Below are positions 60,421 through 64,000 of a stretch of 64,000 bases of DNA, piece after piece (positions within the stretch are counted from its first letter, which is position 1; each line of letters starts with the position of its first letter). Origin of the DNA: Pteria penguin. Lineage: Eukaryota; Mollusca; Bivalvia; Pterioida; Pteriidae. Under the pieces are notes generated by a model, which worked only from the letters and a program-made list of their open reading frames with translations, searched no databases and was not told where the DNA came from. The position numbers and the translations under genes are program-made. The stretch lies in assembly GCA_035048485.1 (NCBI GenBank), contig CM068586.1:52194167-52258166 (forward strand), written 5' to 3'.

Positions 60421-60844
60421 ATATCGCTGCTGGACTGATGGTCTGACTTCATGGGATGTTTGATAGTTATTTCGTTACCATTGTTTCGACTTTTAAATTT
60501 ATGAAATAAAGTCCTTTGTTCATCCAGGGCGGATTTGGCTAACCAAACAGTAAAGGCTTATTTCTTCCGGGCAAACAGTCTCATCTACTCTTTCTATGTG
60601 GTCCATGAATGCTCGCCATAGTACATTGTTTTAAGTGTCACACGTAACACATTTTACTTTCATATTTTTCATTTAAGATTGGGAGATTTATGTCGTTTTC
60701 CCTTTCTTATAAATGTTATGCCGATAATGACTATAATGGTGAAATGTATATTACTTAATTTGGTATCCACTCACTATTTTTAACATTTTAACTAATTGTT
60801 GCTCTGACACTGGACATAACTTCCCCTTTTCAAGGCATGAAACC

Positions 60845-61010
60845 CTTTCCACCCTAAAAGAACACAAAGTAAAGAACACTGAGTAAAGAACACTAAGCAA
60901 AGAACAATAAGTAAATGTACTATGACATATTTGTAATTTGCATGTTTTAATTTCCCAAATTACAAATATGTCAGCCTCTAGGACATAAAGAACACCAAGT
61001 AAAGAACACA
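60845..61010. repeat. 12-14-bp repeat flanking a short palindrome
   Basis: aaagaacac.aagt repeats about six times. Between the repeats lies gacatatttgtaatt with its inverse at 60925-60975. Confidence 0.65.
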
Positions 61011-61604
61011 AAGTGTAAATTTGATCACTTCACTGAATTAATTGTAAGTAGGACACTGTGAAATTTGTATCAGTCCCAAACAAAATCCTTTCTTCATACA
61101 TACTTTCAATTACATCCTAAAATCAAAATATAGATAACAATGTTCAGAAAAGATGGTAAGAAGGTTAATTTTACAGTCTGTGTAGTCAAAGTGTCAACAA
61201 TACAATTCAGTGATGTCAGAATCCCTCTTGGCTCTACGTATTTGTCATCTACGACAGTACTCGCTCGGAACACCCTCGGTTCATATCCCCGAATACGTTG
61301 GAACCCATAAACTTACGAAATGAACTTACACCACCCTGTGTAGACTTTGTCGAGATTTTTGCATAAACTGGAACGTCACAGATTTTACACATTTGGTTCA
61401 TTTTGAAAACTAACGGTATATATATGTATATTTACGATGCAGTGTTGGTTTTGGCTATATGTTTATATACATGATTATGATAGCAGCCTTTGAAGCCTTG
61501 TATTCGCCAGAAAAGCGAATTGGTTAACGAAGCTTTGTAAAATAAGTCGTTATCCTGGTTAACCAAAGAAGTATTAATCATTAGTTTACCAAAACCTTGG
61601 TATG

Positions 61605-62030
61605 TATGGGGTGGCCTGTCTGACTCTCAACCGAGAGTCCTGTCTTAAGACAGTAAAAACCCAGTTCCTGTGTCTGGTTCGTCCGTACGGAATTCAAAGT
61701 GGGAATAAATGAAACAGAAAATATTCACTTAAATATTTATAGGCGATTTGTTTGTAATGACGATAAAATTTAACCATACACAGTCAGATTACTTAAGGAA
61801 AGGGGGGGGGGGGGGCTGGGGGACTGCAACTCCCTTTCTCCCATTGATGTGACCGTACGCGGCTAAACTGTTCAAGGCATGCGTGACATTGTAGGCGTTG
61901 GCATGGATAAGACCCCCTCCCCCTCACTGTTTCGGGTTGGTCCATTGCGTAAAATCCCTGTGCAATGTATCTGGCGGATGTCGTCACTAAGTAAGTGAAA
62001 TAAACGTGATGTACAACAAACAAACAAAGA
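61605..62030 (+). mobile_element. SINE family 2, interrupted copy
   Basis: A head-like part lies at 61610-61690 (gactctcaaccgagagtcc, gtcttaagacagtaaaaacc). A body/tail-like part lies at 61915-62030 (ctgtttcgggttggtccatt, gcaatgtatctggcggatgt). The material between includes a G-run at about 61802-61820. Confidence 0.45.
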
Positions 62031-62098
62031 AACAATCCCCCTTGAATTTTGTTTTTATAAACGAAACAATTAGCCGATAACTACCGATACAAAAGACG

Positions 62099-62252
62099 GA
62101 CAGGCTCGTTGTAGTGGTTTAGTGCTTGGCTTGCGGCGCTGCCGATCCGTGTTCAACTGATTCCCGGACTGTACCACTTGTTACCTCGTACTTCAATGTC
62201 GCGATATAACTGAAAAGTTGGTGAAAGTGACGTATCTAAGCAACCAACCTGA
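62099..62252 (+). mobile_element. SINE family 1, diverged
   Basis: A box ttgtagtggtttagtgcttg, then ttgcggcgctgccgatccg, and tcaatgtcgcgatataactg, with tail gtgacgtatctaagcaacc. Confidence 0.8.
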
Positions 62253-62259
62253 CATACGA

Positions 62260-63300
62260 GACATAGCAGATTTCTTATCTGAGTCAATATCTTTCATAAT
62301 TTCAAGTTACCGCGACAAATGTCATTTCAGGTTCACGTGCCAACGTAATGTGTCAAAGAATATGTATATATGTGGCTTTTGTTTCTATAATGGAACAAAA
62401 ATATATTTTTCAAAAATTGATTGGTTTGTATCGTTGCTATGACATCATGCATAATGTATGGTTATATGACATTTGTAACATCATCTACATGTTTTGTTCT
62501 ATTGTTACCTACTTCATATTCCTTTAAGTTTTGAATTTATTCAACTATTAGTAGATAGATAAATAGATAGATTAATTAATACCTTAATTTCCTCTTCTCT
62601 TGCGTCTTACCTTCCATTCCTTACCCATATTGTCCCTTCGATACCTCTCTTTGGTTTTTGTCCCATTAGGTATGTGCCAGTTTTTTCTTTTGCTTTATAA
62701 GTGTATTACAGGACTCTTTCTTAATAGATCTGCCGTTACCCCAAAGCGCACGCCTCCCCTCCAAATGAAAAGACAAAAGAAAAACCCGTTTACTATGTCA
62801 TTACTATTTGAAAGCTGTGAATCTTTGTCCAACCCTACTCTCTCTCTCTCTTTTAAGCGGTACTCCCTTTTCGTAGTTGTTTAGATTACAATGAAATTCC
62901 CCTCAGTTCACCTTACTGAAAGTTGTAAACTCTCTCGGTACAAAACGCACCAATTGTTTATTCTTTTATTTCCAACACTAATAAATACCATTCTGGCAGC
63001 ACTTAGCAGCGCCACTTACCATCATGGTTATCACGTGACTCACTGATTTTCACGTGACTCCCTGACATTCCGTCTTTCATCCTTAATGAAGATTTACGGC
63101 TGGAGTCAGACTTACATAAGTAGACATGGCGAGGTTCTGCATATTTACTGAAAGTGACTGATACACTAAAAGACACATGTAGAACGAGGGGGGCAATAGT
63201 AGACGTGGTTGATATAGGTGTAAAGGTAGATGACTAGGTACCGGTATAGAGTTATGTGGTCTATTCAGAGGAACGGGCAGAGTGAGAGATAACGGGATAT
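62260..63300. other. Intergenic stretch, nothing recognised
   Basis: No gene or clear repeat. There is a short TCTC run at about 62838-62851. Confidence 0.5.
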
Positions 63301-63307
63301 ATAGCAT

Positions 63308-63475
63308 GTGCGGATACAGAGGGGGTAGGGGGACCCCCCCCCCTGGAATCCGAAAATTTTACCAAAAAAGGTAATATTTGGGCATTTTTGGGGTTGGACC
63401 CCCTCGTCCAAGAGAAAAATTTACCTTTTTTGGTTGGACCCCCTCTGACAAAAATTTCTGGATCCGCGCATAGAT
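63308..63475. mobile_element. GCGGATC-ended element, high internal symmetry
   Basis: Starts tgcggatacagagggggt and ends ctggatccgcgcat. The interior carries ggttggaccccctc twice and an inverted aaaaaaggtaa/ttaccttttttgg pair. It is related to 43455, 48648 and 15085. Confidence 0.65.
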
Positions 63476-63515
63476 GGATGGATGGATAGACAGATGGACG
63501 GACGGACGGACTGAA
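63470..63515. repeat. (GGAT/GGAC)n microsatellite
   Basis: gatggatggatgg followed by gacggacggacgg. Confidence 0.8.
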
Positions 63516-64000
63516 ATACACATGTATAAAGAGATAGGCAAGCACAGGCAAAAAGGAAAGGAAAACTGAGAGAAGGACACAGAAGCAGAGACGGAGACGG
63601 AAGCTTGCAAAATCTGCAAAACAGGCAAAATTTGTATACGTAGCTGCATGTACGGACAGACGTACCTCAATAGGATTACACATTTATGCATACACATAGA
63701 ATATTTTTAAGAGTTGCATTACAATATTATTTTTTGTTTTGTCCATACATCTATTTTGTAGATAGATACCGTGTGTTTACATATCATATATCCCACAGGT
63801 TTAAAATGCTGCTCTACAGAGCTGTAAAGCTTTGTATTGTCTCTTTGTACATTTGTGGTGTTGACTATTGATAACGTAACTATGGCAAACTCAGATCAGA
63901 TATAGATCTGTTTATATCATATAGATTTTCGAAATAGCGATTGAATTTCGGACTTGATCTTCCGTTGCGTAATAATATATTGAACCCGTCATTTCTAGAC

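Noticed and set aside
63083..63697. Overlapping minus-strand ORFs of 74-140 codons
   Set aside because: They cross a mobile element and GGAT/GGAC microsatellite and are low-complexity. No splice or domain evidence.

Overview
This window is animal nuclear DNA, most likely from a bivalve mollusc. It is AT-rich, has GT-AG introns, carries many tRNA-derived SINEs and fold-back DNA elements, and encodes proteins of ordinary animal families. The mollusc assignment is inferred from the repeat style and gene content; no database was searched. There is no bacterial, phage or CRISPR content.

Positions 1-12677 hold the 5' part of a minus-strand gene for the WASH-complex subunit FAM21/WASHC2. Eleven exons with matching splice phases give 337 residues before the window edge: the conserved N-terminal head and the start of the acidic, LF-motif-bearing tail. 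Its introns hold a 51-bp minisatellite, a SINE, a 45-bp array that repeats the exon-3 5' splice site, short TIR elements, and a 1.5-kb TA-flanked DNA transposon in intron 1.

Positions 12.7-17.9 kb are intergenic. They contain hairpins, a fold-back element with inverted tandem arms, and a 1.3-kb element made of three 330-bp repeats.

Positions 17956-34927 hold a complete seven-exon plus-strand gene. It encodes a 524-residue FAD-dependent amine oxidase of the polyamine oxidase/LSD1-like fold, with a hydrophobic N-terminus and a C-terminal KDEL. It is therefore predicted to be an ER-resident flavoenzyme. Its 8.1-kb intron 5 is a nest of DNA elements: one with an 8-bp target duplication, one Mutator-like with a 9-bp duplication, large inverted repeats, and internally duplicated segments.

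Positions 35-64 kb contain no gene I can identify with confidence. There are two weak coding candidates near 45 kb and 57 kb. The rest is repeats: minisatellites with 54-, 33-, 31-, 43- and 20-bp units, two tRNA-SINE families in both orientations, short elements ending in a GCGGATC motif, and near-perfect palindromes.

The two clear genes show no sign of working in one pathway. WASHC2 acts in endosomal actin and retromer sorting, while the oxidase is predicted to act in the ER lumen. They are divergently oriented about 5.3 kb apart.
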